Shown: positions 37,021 to 46,047 of the stretch, one piece after another
How positions within the stretch are numbered: position 1 is the first letter of the stretch
Layout: every line of letters begins with the position of its first letter
NCBI RefSeq assembly: GCF_001306035.1
Contig: NZ_LGCM01000045.1
Location: 96,532 to 160,531, forward strand
Direction of reading: 5' to 3'
Source: Levilinea saccharolytica
Lineage (GTDB): Bacteria > Chloroflexota > Anaerolineae > Anaerolineales > Anaerolineaceae
DNA: 64,000 nucleotides
Translations under genes and position numbers: made by a program
Notes under the pieces: model-generated
What the model was told of the DNA's origin: nothing
The model's input: the letters and a program-made list of their open reading frames with translations, nothing else
Databases searched by the model: none

Positions 37021-38121
37021 ATGTGTGCAAACCTTCCCCTAGACCAGATTTTGCAGGGTGACTGCGTTGAGATCCTCGAACGTCTGCCGGAAAAATCGGT
37101 AGATTTGATCTTTGCAGATCCCCCCTACAATTTGCAGCTTCAGAAGGAACTCTGGCGGCCCAATCAGACCCGCGTGGACGCGGTGGATGACGATTGGGAT
37201 CATTATGATTCCCTGGAGGCGTATGACGCCTTCTGCCGCCAGTGGATCGCCGCCTGCCGCCGCGTGCTGAAAGACACGGGCACGCTGTGGGTCATCGGCT
37301 CGTATCACAATATCTTCCGCATTGGGGCCTTGCTGCAGGACCTGGGCTTCTGGTTCCTCAACGATGTCATCTGGATCAAGACCAACCCCATGCCCAATTT
37401 TCGCGGGGTGCGCTTTACCAACGCGCATGAGACCCTGCTGTGGGTGAGCAAATTCAAAGGGGCGCGCTACACCTTTAACCACCACGCGCTGAAAGCCCTC
37501 AATGACGATCTGCAAATGCGCAGCGACTGGCTGCTGCCGATTTGCAACGGCCCGGAGCGCATCCGCCACAACGGGCAGAAAGCTCACTCCACCCAGAAGC
37601 CCGAGGCGCTGCTCTACCGCGTGCTCACCGCCGCCAGCTGCCCGGGGGATGTGGTGTTGGATCCATTTTTCGGCAGCGGCACCACCGGCGCGGTGGCCAA
37701 AAAACTGCGCCGCCATTGGATTGGCATTGAGCGCGAGGCGGAATACATCCGCGTGGCCGAAGAACGGCTGGCGCAGGTGCAGCCGTTGAGCGAAGAGGAC
37801 GCAGTGTACGCGCTGGAAGGGCGCGCCCCGGCCAAAACCCGGCGGCTGCCCTTTGGACGGCTGTTGGAGGCCGGGCTGCTGCAGCCGGGGCAGAGCCTGT
37901 ATTACCGCGGCGAGCGCGCTCAGGCGGCTCAGGTGCGCGCGGACGGGCGGCTGATGCTGGACGGGCTGTGCGCCTCGATCCACGGCCTGGCCTCGCAGCT
38001 TTCGGGCGGCGCGCCCGCCAACGGCTGGCTGGCCTGGTATTACGAAGATGAAAACCAACGCCTGTGCGTGATTGATGAACTGCGTCAGCGCCTGCTGGCG
38101 GATTCTCACGGCGCAGCCTAA
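37021..38121 (+). CDS. ccrM: CcrM-like DNA adenine N6-methyltransferase (orphan)
   Basis: Beta-group adenine methyltransferase, 366 residues. It begins with the catalytic ADPPYNLQL (DPPY at 33-36) and has the AdoMet motif [14 protein letters not shown] later. The stretches [46 protein letters not shown] and [13 protein letters not shown] are nearly those of Caulobacter CcrM, which methylates GANTC. The C-terminal 90 residues ([21 protein letters not shown] ... SIHGLASQL) match the extra DNA-contacting domain of CcrM. No restriction endonuclease is near, so it is an orphan. It lies directly before ftsK, 10 bases apart. GANTC specificity is inferred. Confidence 0.88.
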   Translation: MCANLPLDQILQGDCVEILERLPEKSVDLIFADPPYNLQLQKELWRPNQTRVDAVDDDWDHYDSLEAYDAFCRQWIAACRRVLKDTGTLWVIGSYHNIFRIGALLQDLGFWFLNDVIWIKTNPMPNFRGVRFTNAHETLLWVSKFKGARYTFNHHALKALNDDLQMRSDWLLPICNGPERIRHNGQKAHSTQKPEALLYRVLTAASCPGDVVLDPFFGSGTTGAVAKKLRRHWIGIEREAEYIRVAEERLAQVQPLSEEDAVYALEGRAPAKTRRLPFGRLLEAGLLQPGQSLYYRGERAQAAQVRADGRLMLDGLCASIHGLASQLSGGAPANGWLAWYYEDENQRLCVIDELRQRLLADSHGAA

Positions 38122-38131
38122 GGAGGAAGCG

Positions 38132-40573
38132 GTGTCTCCCAGTAAACCCACGCCGCGCAAAGCGGCCCCCAAATCCATGGCCAAACCGGTCTCCAAAGGC
38201 GCGGCCAAGCCTGCCGTGCGCCCGCGCAGCGCGGCTAAACCCGCCCGGCAAAGCAAATCCGCGGGGCTGCTTTCACGCCGCAGCGGACGCCGCTCTTCTT
38301 CACCCCCCCCTGCGCCCCGGCTGCCCTCCTGGCAGTTCCAGGGGCTTTCCGCCGAGCGCAAGCTGGATATTTTGGGGGGCGCGCTGGCCCTGGTGGGGCT
38401 GCTCAGCCTGCTGGCCCTGCTCTCTTCGGAAAACGGCCTGCTGACCGGCTGGTGGGTGACTTTCTTATACAAGGCGGCGGGTTGGGGGGCTTTGGTGCTG
38501 CCGGTGCTGCTGGTGGGCTTTGGACTGTGGCTGGTGTTCCGCAACGTGGAGCGCCTGCCGGTGCTTTCGGGGGAGCGCAGCCTGGGGTTGATTTTGCTCT
38601 TCCTGAATCTGCTGACCTGGCTGCATCTGCTGTTTGGCGGCGGCTGGGAACTGGCCAGCGCGGGCCGCGGCGGTGGGTATGTGGGCGGCGCGCTGGAGCG
38701 GCTGCTGGTATCCACCCTGGGCGGGCCGGGGGCGGTGGTGGCCCTCATCGCCTGGCTCATTTTGGGACTGGCCCTGGCGCTGGATGTGACTGTTCCGGAG
38801 CTGCTCGGTTGGCTGCGGCCCCTGTGGGAACGGGTGCGGCAGCCCGCGCCGGAGGCCGAAAGCCGCTCAACGGCGGCCAGCACGCCCGCGGGGGAACCCC
38901 CCGTATATACGCCCCTGCCGCCCGAATACGCGCCCCTGCCCCAGCGCAGCGGCGGCGTCCGTCCCGCGCCCGCGGGTCAAAGCCCGCTTCCAGCGGCGGC
39001 AGAGCCCACCCCGGCGGGGGCGGTGAGCGAGGCATCCCAGACAGCAGAAGGTGCGCGCCCCGCGGCGGCGCCAGTTCCGGCGGTGTCCATCGCCTGGACT
39101 CTGCCCGCAGTGGAGGACATTTTAGACCCGCCCACCCCGGCGGCGGTGCAGAACACCAGCAACCAGGAGCGGGCGCGGCTGATTGAAGAGACCCTGGCTT
39201 CCTTTGGCGCCCCCTGCCATGTGGTGGAGGTCAACCCCGGCCCCACCGTGACCCAGTTTGGGGTGGAGCCAGATTTTGTGGAGACGCGCACCGGCCGCAC
39301 GCGTGTGCGCGTGGGCAAGATCGCCAGCCTGGCGGATGATTTGGCCCTGGCTTTGGCCGCCCCGCGCATCCGTATTCAGGCCCCCGTGCCCGGGCGCAGC
39401 TATGTGGGCATCGAAGTGCCCAATTTGGAAATCAGCCGCGTGAGCCTGCGCGAGGTGATCGAATCGGAACGTTTCCAACGCCTGCGCTCCGGCCTGCGCT
39501 TTGCCCTGGGCAAGGATGTGGCCGGGCACCCGGCGGCCTACGACCTGTCGGCCATGCCGCACCTGCTCATCGCGGGCACCACCGGTTCGGGCAAATCGGT
39601 GTGCGTGAACGCCATTTTGGCCGGTTTTCTGCTGAACAACACCCCTTCGGATCTGCGCCTGGTGCTGGTGGACCCCAAACGGGTGGAGCTGACCGGCTAC
39701 AACGGCATCCCCCACCTGCTGGCTCCGGTGGTGGTGGAGGCCGATCGGGTCATCGGCGCGCTGCAGTGGATGATGCGCGAGATGGACAGCCGCTACCACA
39801 AGTTTTCGCGCAGCGGCGTGCGCAATATTCAGGAATTTAACACCCGCTTCCCTGCCGAAAAGCTGCCCTATCTGGTGGTGGTGATTGACGAGCTGGCCGA
39901 TTTGATGATGCTTTCGCCGGACGAAACCGAGCGCACCATCACCCGCCTGGCGCAGCTGGCGCGCGCCACCGGCATTCACCTGATTTTGGCCACGCAGCGC
40001 CCTTCGGTGGACGTGGTGACCGGCCTGATCAAGGCCAATTTCCCGGCGCGGGTGGCCTTTATGGTGGCTTCGGGCATTGACAGCCGCGTCATTTTGGATC
40101 AACCTGGGGCTGAGCGCCTGTTGGGGCGCGGGGATATGCTCTTCCAGGCCCCCGACGCCTCGGCGCCGGTGCGCCTGCAGGGTGTGTATGTTTCCGATGT
40201 GGAAATTCAGCGGGTGGTGGATTATTGGCGGGATGAGTCGGCGCGTTTGGGTTCAACTTCGGGGACGCCGCAGCCCATGTCCTCCGGCGAATGGATTCCG
40301 GCGGGCGTACCGCTGCATCAGGGAGCGCTGTGGGAGGATATGGAAGAGGGCGGCGATCCTTTGATGAAGGACGCGGTGGATCTGGTGCGGCGCGAGGGGC
40401 GGGCCTCCATCACCATGCTCCAGCGGCGCATGCGCATCGGCTACACCCGCGCGGCGCGTTTGATTGACGCGATGGAAGAAAAAGGGATTGTGGGCCCGGT
40501 GCAGCCCAACACCCAGGTGCGCGAGGTGTTGGATTACGGCCCCACCGCGCCGCCGGAGGACGACGGCGCCTGA
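38132..40573 (+). CDS. ftsK: DNA translocase FtsK/SpoIIIE
   Basis: Septum-anchored DNA pump that clears chromosome ends at division, 813 residues. A basic Pro/Ala/Lys-rich N-terminus (to about 65) is followed by four membrane helices (about 75-225), a Pro-rich linker, and the motor domain with Walker A GTTGSGKSVCVNAI near 483 and Walker B YLVVVIDELADLMM. The C-terminal gamma winged helix (KDAVDLVRREGRASITMLQRRMRIGYTRAARLIDAMEEKG), which reads polarity sequences, is complete. The GTG at 38132 follows AAGGAGG and is preferred to ATGs inside the methyltransferase gene. Confidence 0.94.
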   Translation: MSPSKPTPRKAAPKSMAKPVSKGAAKPAVRPRSAAKPARQSKSAGLLSRRSGRRSSSPPPAPRLPSWQFQGLSAERKLDILGGALALVGLLSLLALLSSENGLLTGWWVTFLYKAAGWGALVLPVLLVGFGLWLVFRNVERLPVLSGERSLGLILLFLNLLTWLHLLFGGGWELASAGRGGGYVGGALERLLVSTLGGPGAVVALIAWLILGLALALDVTVPELLGWLRPLWERVRQPAPEAESRSTAASTPAGEPPVYTPLPPEYAPLPQRSGGVRPAPAGQSPLPAAAEPTPAGAVSEASQTAEGARPAAAPVPAVSIAWTLPAVEDILDPPTPAAVQNTSNQERARLIEETLASFGAPCHVVEVNPGPTVTQFGVEPDFVETRTGRTRVRVGKIASLADDLALALAAPRIRIQAPVPGRSYVGIEVPNLEISRVSLREVIESERFQRLRSGLRFALGKDVAGHPAAYDLSAMPHLLIAGTTGSGKSVCVNAILAGFLLNNTPSDLRLVLVDPKRVELTGYNGIPHLLAPVVVEADRVIGALQWMMREMDSRYHKFSRSGVRNIQEFNTRFPAEKLPYLVVVIDELADLMMLSPDETERTITRLAQLARATGIHLILATQRPSVDVVTGLIKANFPARVAFMVASGIDSRVILDQPGAERLLGRGDMLFQAPDASAPVRLQGVYVSDVEIQRVVDYWRDESARLGSTSGTPQPMSSGEWIPAGVPLHQGALWEDMEEGGDPLMKDAVDLVRREGRASITMLQRRMRIGYTRAARLIDAMEEKGIVGPVQPNTQVREVLDYGPTAPPEDDGA

Positions 40574-40580
40574 GGCTGCC

Positions 40581-41303
40581 TCAGCCCAATTCGTACACCA
40601 ACAAGACCGCCGCCGCCAGGGCGGCGGTTTCCATACGCAGGATGCGCGGCCCCAGGCTGAGCGGCTGGCAGCCGCTTTGGCGCGCCTGCTCCACCTCGGC
40701 GGGGGTAAAGCCCCCCTCGGGGCCGATGAACACGGCGGCGGTCTGGCCGGGGGCGGGGGACAGGCCGCGCAGGGCTGCGCGTAGGCCGGTTTGCTGTTCC
40801 TCCTCCCAGGCGATCCAGCGCAGGCTGGCTGCCTGGGCGCTTTTCAGGGCGCCAGCCCAGGGCAGGGGGGCCGCCACGGGGGGAATGCGCCCGCGGCCGC
40901 TTTGCTCGGCGGCTTCCTGCACGATCTTTTGCCAGCGCGGCAGCTTTTTGTGCGCGTCCTGGGCGTCCTGCACCAGGGAGCGGGTGGAGACAAAGGGCAC
41001 AAAGGCCGAAACCCCGGCTTCGGTGCATTTTTGCAGCGCCCATTCAAATTTTTCGCGCTGGGTGAGGGCCAGGTAAAGGGTCAGGTGCAGGGCGGGTTCG
41101 CCCGCGGCTGCCTGGCGGCTGAGCACCTGCCCCAGGTCGTCCCCGGTTAACTGCACGCGGTACTGCCAGCCCTGGTTATCCAGGGCCAACACCTCGGCCC
41201 CGGCCCCCAGGCGCAGCACCCGCCGGATCTGATGGGCGGTTTCGGGGGGGAAATGCACGGTATCGGCCTGGAAGGCTTCGGGCGGCAGGAAAAAGCGGTG
41301 CAT
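40581..41303 (-). CDS. rsmE: 16S rRNA (uracil1498-N3)-methyltransferase
   Basis: SPOUT-class rRNA methyltransferase, 240 residues, that modifies U1498 of 16S rRNA. The N-terminal PUA-like domain begins MHRFFLPPE; the knot domain carries ALTQREKFEWALQKCTEAGV, FIGPEGGFTPAEVE and LGPRILRMETAALAA, the AdoMet site of RsmE. The frame is open upstream into rsmI, but ATG 41303 starts at the normal family N-terminus. It is eight bases downstream of the rsmI stop, so the two rRNA methylases form one unit. Confidence 0.93.
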   Translation of the reverse strand: MHRFFLPPEAFQADTVHFPPETAHQIRRVLRLGAGAEVLALDNQGWQYRVQLTGDDLGQVLSRQAAAGEPALHLTLYLALTQREKFEWALQKCTEAGVSAFVPFVSTRSLVQDAQDAHKKLPRWQKIVQEAAEQSGRGRIPPVAAPLPWAGALKSAQAASLRWIAWEEEQQTGLRAALRGLSPAPGQTAAVFIGPEGGFTPAEVEQARQSGCQPLSLGPRILRMETAALAAAVLLVYELG

Positions 41304-41310
41304 GGGGGTC

Positions 41311-42066
41311 TCAGTCCTCGGCCGGTTGGCGCGGGTATTTGTTGCGCTTGCCCGGTTTGGGGGCAGGTTCGGCCCCGTCCTCACCTTCGGCTTCGGGCTC
41401 AGCCGCGGCGCCTTCGATGACCACGGTGTATTCGCCGCGGGGCGGGACGGCCTGCAGGTGGGCGATACATTCGCTCAGCCGCCCGCGGAAAACGGCCTCG
41501 AACATTTTGGTCAGGTCGTTGGCCAGGGCGGCGCGCCGGTCGCCGAACACGGCCTGGGCGTCTTCCAAAAAGCTCACTAGGCGGTGGGGTGATTCGTAAA
41601 AGATGAGGGTGTGCGGGGAGGTTAAATCCACGGCCAAAAAACGGCGGCGGGCGCCGCTTTTGCGCGGGGGGAAACCGCGAAAGGTGAAGCTGTGCACGGG
41701 CAGGCCGGAGAGCACCAGGGCAGGGATGACCGCGGTGGGGCCGGGGATGGCCGTGACGGGCAGACCCTCGGCCAGCACGCTGCGCACCAGCACGAACCCA
41801 GGGTCGCTGACCGCCGGGCTGCCCGCGTCTGTGACCACCGCCACGGATTGGCCGCTGCGCAGGGTGTCCAAAATGCGCGGCAGGGCGCGGATTTCGTTGT
41901 ATTCGTGGAAGGCCATCTGGGGCTTTTTGATCTCAAAGTGCTTGAGCAGGAAACCGGTGGTGCGGGTGTCTTCGCTGACCACCAGGTCCACCGTGCGCAG
42001 GACTTCCAGCGCGCGCAGGGTGATATCGCCTAAATTGCCGATGGGGGTTGCCACCAGATAGAGCAT
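41311..42066 (-). CDS. rsmI: 16S rRNA (cytidine1402-2'-O)-methyltransferase
   Basis: Tetrapyrrole-methylase-fold rRNA methyltransferase, 251 residues. Motifs: [20 protein letters not shown] at the start, [22 protein letters not shown] and IPGPTAV. The C-terminal 30 residues are charged and Pro-rich, probably flexible. ATG 42066 follows GAGGCG and the product starts at the family N-terminus. A -10 box TATACT is seen at 42099-42104 on the minus strand, divergent from the lipA promoter. Confidence 0.94.
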   Translation of the reverse strand: MLYLVATPIGNLGDITLRALEVLRTVDLVVSEDTRTTGFLLKHFEIKKPQMAFHEYNEIRALPRILDTLRSGQSVAVVTDAGSPAVSDPGFVLVRSVLAEGLPVTAIPGPTAVIPALVLSGLPVHSFTFRGFPPRKSGARRRFLAVDLTSPHTLIFYESPHRLVSFLEDAQAVFGDRRAALANDLTKMFEAVFRGRLSECIAHLQAVPPRGEYTVVIEGAAAEPEAEGEDGAEPAPKPGKRNKYPRQPAED

Positions 42067-42137
42067 ACGTGTGCGCCTCACAGGGTGGGATTGCTTGCAG
42101 TATATCACGGATTACGGGCGGGGCTGACTGGGGTAAT

Positions 42138-42166
42138 TTGAAATTCTTCCCGTTTACCTTTATAAT
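42138..42166 (+). promoter_or_regulatory. Promoter of lipA
   Basis: TTGAAA (42138-42143), 17-base spacer, TATAAT (42161-42166), followed by CAGGAGGTCACC and the ATG at 42185. The leader is about 12 bases. Confidence 0.75.
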
Positions 42167-42184
42167 CACCCCCAGGAGGTCACC

Positions 42185-43141
42185 ATGCCTGCAAACCCTA
42201 CTCGTGATCGTGTGGATCCACAAAAATTGGATACCACCCCTCTGCGCCGCCCGGATTGGATCAAAGTGCGCGCGCCGTCGGGTGAAACGTATGAATGGCT
42301 TCAATCCTTGATGCGGCGCAAGGCGCTGCACACGGTGTGTGAAGAAGCGGGCTGCCCAAATATGGGTGAGTGCTGGGGCAGCGGCACAGCCACGTTTTTA
42401 ATTATGGGTGATATCTGCACGCGCTCGTGCGGTTTCTGCGATATTAAGCACGGCCAGCCGCAGGCCATGGACTGGCTGGAGCCGGAGCGGGTGGGGCAGG
42501 CGGTGAAGGCCATGGGCCTGCGCCATGCCGTGATCACCAGCGTGAACCGCGATGAGCGCAAAGACGGCGGCGCGCCGATTTTTGCGATGGTCATCCGCCG
42601 CATCCGCGCCCTGCAGCCCGGCTGCTCCATTGAGGTGCTGATTCCGGATTTCAAGGGCAGCCCTTCCGCCCTGGATATCGTCATGCAGGCCCGGCCGGAG
42701 ATTTTGAACCACAATGTGGAGACGGTTCCGCGCCTGTTTAAGCAGGTGCAGCCGCAGGACCGTTACGAATGGTCTCAGGCCACCCTGACCAACGCCAAGC
42801 GCATGGATCCCGAGGTGCTGACCAAATCGGGCATGATGGTGGGGTTGGGCGAGACGATGGACGAGGTGAAGGAAGTGATGCGCGATCTGCGCTCCTGGGG
42901 GGTGGATATTTTGACCATCGGCCAGTATTTGCAGCCTTCGCGCCAGCACCTGGCGATTGCGCGCTATTACACCCTGGAGGAGTTTGCGGAGATCAAGCGC
43001 TACGGGCTGGAGATCGGCTTCCGCTGGGTAGAGAGCGCCCCGCTGGTGCGGTCGTCTTACCATGCCGCCGAGCAGGTGCGCGCGCTGAGCGTGGTGCACC
43101 GCAAGCTGTACGGCGATGCGGCCATGCAGGCGGCAGCCTAG
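42185..43141 (+). CDS. lipA: Lipoyl synthase
   Basis: Radical SAM enzyme that inserts two sulfurs into octanoyl groups on lipoate-dependent proteins; 318 residues. Auxiliary cluster cysteines C52, C57 and C63 lie in [12 protein letters not shown]; the radical SAM cluster has C78, C82 and C85 in CTRSCGFC. The auxiliary-cluster serine is in RSSYHA near the C-terminus. A strong AGGAGG site and a near-consensus promoter precede it, and a strong terminator follows, so it is transcribed alone. No lipB or lipoylated-complex gene is in the window. Confidence 0.96.
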   Translation: MPANPTRDRVDPQKLDTTPLRRPDWIKVRAPSGETYEWLQSLMRRKALHTVCEEAGCPNMGECWGSGTATFLIMGDICTRSCGFCDIKHGQPQAMDWLEPERVGQAVKAMGLRHAVITSVNRDERKDGGAPIFAMVIRRIRALQPGCSIEVLIPDFKGSPSALDIVMQARPEILNHNVETVPRLFKQVQPQDRYEWSQATLTNAKRMDPEVLTKSGMMVGLGETMDEVKEVMRDLRSWGVDILTIGQYLQPSRQHLAIARYYTLEEFAEIKRYGLEIGFRWVESAPLVRSSYHAAEQVRALSVVHRKLYGDAAMQAAA

Positions 43142-43162
43142 GGATTTCGGATTGCGTACATG

Positions 43163-43197
43163 AAACGGCCTGCCGTGTACGGCAGGCCGTTTTTTTG
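43163..43197. terminator. Strong terminator after lipA, probably bidirectional
   Basis: A perfect 13-bp stem (43163-43175 with 43180-43192), 4-base loop, then a T-run on the plus strand. It lies between convergent genes and can serve the phosphorylase gene as well, with TTTCATG on the minus side. Confidence 0.85.
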
Positions 43198-43210
43198 ATT
43201 CGGGGGGATA

Positions 43211-43978
43211 TTACGGGATCGCCAACACCGCCTCGACCGCCAGCCAGAAAAGCAGCTCGCGGTCGTCGGCACGCTCGTGCCAGGCGCGTTTATCCCAACC
43301 GTCGGGAACGACCAGGTCGCCGCCGTAGACAATTTGCCCCAATGTCACCTGGCGGAAGGCGGCCGCCGCAAACAAAGCCGAGGCTTCCATCTCCACCACA
43401 CAGCAGCCGTCCGCCAGACGCTGCTCACGCCGTTGGATGGTTTCGCGGTAAATGGCGTCGGTGGTCCAGGCCTTGCCCAGTCTGTAATCCAGACCGCGCC
43501 CTTCCACCACGCTTTGCAGGGCAGCCACCGCGGCGGGGGCAGGGAAGGCCTCGCGCGAGTGCGGCAGGTAGTGGTAGGACGTGCCCTCGTCGCGCACGGC
43601 GCTGGTAAGGATCACCAGATGCCCGGCGGCGATATCGCGGTCAATGACGCCGCAGCCGCCGCAGACGATGAACTTCTGCCCCCCGGCGGCGATGAGTTCT
43701 TCCAGGAAGCCGACAGCCAGGGGCGCGCCCACGCCGGGGTGCACCACCAGCACGCGCTCGCCGGGCTGCTGCAGCTCGTAGATGGGGTTGCGGCCGATTT
43801 CAGAGGCCACATAGCCCACTGGGCGCAGCAGGCCGTTTTGGTGCAGGCGGGACAGCACATCATGGAAAAAACACAGCACATAGCGCGGCGAGCCGCCGTT
43901 TTCGATGGTGGGCGCTTGGGGTGAGAGAATCGCCTCGGGCTGCAAGTTGGGTTCAAACAGCGGGGGTGTGGCGGTCAT
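43211..43978 (-). CDS. Nucleoside phosphorylase (PNP/UDP family)
   Basis: A 255-residue member of the NP-I nucleoside phosphorylase family, which splits nucleosides with phosphate to free base and ribose 1-phosphate. Visible motifs: VLVVHPGVGAPLAVGFLEELIAAGG, KFIVCGGCGVID, and the substrate-site VVEMEASALFAAAAF with the conserved MExS. The layout is closest to uridine phosphorylase-like proteins, but the base specificity is uncertain. The ATG at 43978 follows CAGGAG; the upstream frame has no ribosome site. Confidence 0.85.
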   Translation of the reverse strand: MTATPPLFEPNLQPEAILSPQAPTIENGGSPRYVLCFFHDVLSRLHQNGLLRPVGYVASEIGRNPIYELQQPGERVLVVHPGVGAPLAVGFLEELIAAGGQKFIVCGGCGVIDRDIAAGHLVILTSAVRDEGTSYHYLPHSREAFPAPAAVAALQSVVEGRGLDYRLGKAWTTDAIYRETIQRREQRLADGCCVVEMEASALFAAAAFRQVTLGQIVYGGDLVVPDGWDKRAWHERADDRELLFWLAVEAVLAIP

Positions 43979-44016
43979 GGCAACTCCTGAGAGGGACAAG
44001 GGATAGGCGAAACGGC

Positions 44017-45915
44017 CTAGGATTCGGCCAGGACGATCAGCCGGTCGGCGGCGGTCAGGGTGACGGTTTGGGATTTTACCGGGTTCAGGTGAACGCCGTA
44101 CATCTGCGAAGCGTCCTTCGACTGCGCCGCCAGGCGGTAGCCGATGGCCGTTTCCCCGCGCTGGCGGGCGGCTTCGATCAGGGTGGCAAACTGCACCCCC
44201 TGACCCGCCGCAACGTAATCGCTAGCGGGCTTGAGGTAAATCTCGGCCCCTTCGGGGTCAAAAATGTCGGCAAAGACTGCGTTGAGATTGGCGTTTTCGC
44301 TCACCTGGGCCAGCATCAGGCTGACGAGCTTATCGCTGACGATGAAGTCGTCCGCACGGGTCACATCCGCCAGGTTGCGGTTGCGGATGTCGAGCATTTC
44401 GGAGACGATGGAATAGGTGTAGCCCTGGCGGTCGGCCAGATCGCGCAGGTGCAGCAGAGAGATGAGGGTGCGGGCGTCGGCCTGCTGCGGTTCGAGGGTG
44501 TCGGAATAGCATAGTAAGATGATGTGCTGCACCTGATCCAAACCCAGGCTTTCCAGCACGCGCCGGTCGGTGGTATCGCCGGAACGGAAGATGATTTTCT
44601 GGTTGTGCATCTGGTCGTGGAGCCATTCCAGGTCGCCAAAATCCTCGCGGTCGGCCACCACGTGAACGACGGAGCCGGGGGCCACATACGCATCCAGCTC
44701 GGTGAGGATGGAGCGCCCGCGCAAGTTCCAGCCCAGGATCAGGTTGTGTTCGGGGGCCTGGGGGCTGTGGGGGGTTTGCAGAATGCGGCTCGTGTCTGGC
44801 TGGGCGCGGCCGTCCAGGGCAATTTTGTCGTCATCCTCAGCAATGACGATCAGCTCATCCTCCGTGCTCAAGACCGTATCCATAGGCGGGTTCAGGCGGG
44901 CCAGTTGACCGGGGCGCTGCAAGCCCAGGACGGCGTTTTTTTCAAAGGCGTTGAGCACCTCACCGTAGGTTTTGCCGGTCAGGCTGGGCTGGCGGGTGAA
45001 GTAAATTTCATCCCCGCCAAAATCGAGCAGTTCGGTGTAGACCACCGACAGGCCCGATTGGCGGCTGGTTTGGGCGATGATGCGCGCGATCAGGTCGCCA
45101 ACCAGCACCCATTCGACTTCATCTTTGCCCACCACGCGGGCGGCGTCCATATTTTTAACATCGTGAATTTCAGCGACGATATTGTATTTCTCTGGGCGGC
45201 GGTCGGGGTGGTTGGTGATGGCCAGGACGGTTTTAATCACCTCGGCATCGGCTTCGGGGGTGTTGGGCGAAACGACAATGATGGCTTTGGCCTGGTTGAT
45301 GTTGGCGATGCGCAGATCCGACATTTCCATGGGGCTGCCGCTGCGGCACACCAGGCGAGTGCTGCCCAGGTCTGCCACCTTGGCGGCGATCTCCTCTTCC
45401 ATGACGACTTTATCCTCGTCGCCCATGACGACGATGCAGGGGCGTTTCTGGTTTTGGTTAGCAATTGCCAGTTCCGACAGGATGGTGAAGACCTGCTCCG
45501 ACCAGCCCAGGATGACGGTGTGGTTGCTTTCCAACACGCGTGAGCGGCCCTTGCGCAGCTGCGCCAGGCGCTCTTCGACCCCGGCTGAGAGCACGCCGAT
45601 GAGGCTGGAGATGACGAACACGCCGCCGATGGTGACAAAGAGCATCACCAGGCGAAAGCCCCAGCCCTGATCGCCGCCCATGGTTCCGGCGTCCAGGGTG
45701 CGCATGAGGGCTTCCCACATGGCTTCGCCCAGGCTGAGGCGTTCACCGCCGGGGGGCGAGGTGAGGTCCCCGCCCAAAACGACGGCCGCCGCGCCGACGG
45801 CGATGATCAAGAAGGAAAGGACGAACAATGCCCCAATCAGGGCAGCGGTGCCGCGGGAGAAGAGGTTGTCCTGCCAGTACTGAAACCGTTCGCGGAAGGT
45901 AATTTTTCGGGGCAT
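44017..45915 (-). CDS. CASTOR/POLLUX-like ion channel with NAD-binding (RCK-like) domains
   Basis: A 632-residue membrane protein related to the plant CASTOR/POLLUX channels. Two membrane helices (about 22-48 and 85-110) flank a pore-like loop EALMRTLDAGTMGGDQGWGFR. The cytoplasmic part holds two Rossmann-like domains: HTVILGWSEQVFTILSELAIAN with IVVMGDEDK, and HNLILGWNLRGRSILTELDAYV with VVADRED. These resemble RCK/TrkA-N domains that gate channels. In bacteria such proteins are little studied; cation transport is inferred. It has its own promoter and no partner gene. Confidence 0.85.
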   Translation of the reverse strand: MPRKITFRERFQYWQDNLFSRGTAALIGALFVLSFLIIAVGAAAVVLGGDLTSPPGGERLSLGEAMWEALMRTLDAGTMGGDQGWGFRLVMLFVTIGGVFVISSLIGVLSAGVEERLAQLRKGRSRVLESNHTVILGWSEQVFTILSELAIANQNQKRPCIVVMGDEDKVVMEEEIAAKVADLGSTRLVCRSGSPMEMSDLRIANINQAKAIIVVSPNTPEADAEVIKTVLAITNHPDRRPEKYNIVAEIHDVKNMDAARVVGKDEVEWVLVGDLIARIIAQTSRQSGLSVVYTELLDFGGDEIYFTRQPSLTGKTYGEVLNAFEKNAVLGLQRPGQLARLNPPMDTVLSTEDELIVIAEDDDKIALDGRAQPDTSRILQTPHSPQAPEHNLILGWNLRGRSILTELDAYVAPGSVVHVVADREDFGDLEWLHDQMHNQKIIFRSGDTTDRRVLESLGLDQVQHIILLCYSDTLEPQQADARTLISLLHLRDLADRQGYTYSIVSEMLDIRNRNLADVTRADDFIVSDKLVSLMLAQVSENANLNAVFADIFDPEGAEIYLKPASDYVAAGQGVQFATLIEAARQRGETAIGYRLAAQSKDASQMYGVHLNPVKSQTVTLTAADRLIVLAES

Positions 45916-45951
45916 GGTGAGGGGATCCTTTCAAGGCAAAATGATCTGGAT

Positions 45952-45980
45952 AGTGTACGCGCTTTTGGGCTTTAAAGCAA
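45952..45980 (-). promoter_or_regulatory. Promoter of the CASTOR/POLLUX-like gene
   Basis: TTGCTT (45975-45980), 17-base spacer, TACACT (45952-45957) on the minus strand, about 37 bases upstream of the ATG. Confidence 0.55.
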
Positions 45981-45984
45981 CTCG

Positions 45985-46025
45985 GTAAATAAAGAGAAAG
46001 CCCGGTGAGCAAGGCCGGGCTTTCT
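45985..46025 (-). terminator. Terminator of the sugar operon after treS
   Basis: An 11-bp perfect stem (46015-46025 with 45995-46005) with a 9-base loop, followed on the minus strand by CTTTATTT. It lies 22 bases after the treS stop. Confidence 0.75.
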
Positions 46026-46047
46026 GTTGGGTAGGCTGCGGTGAAGA

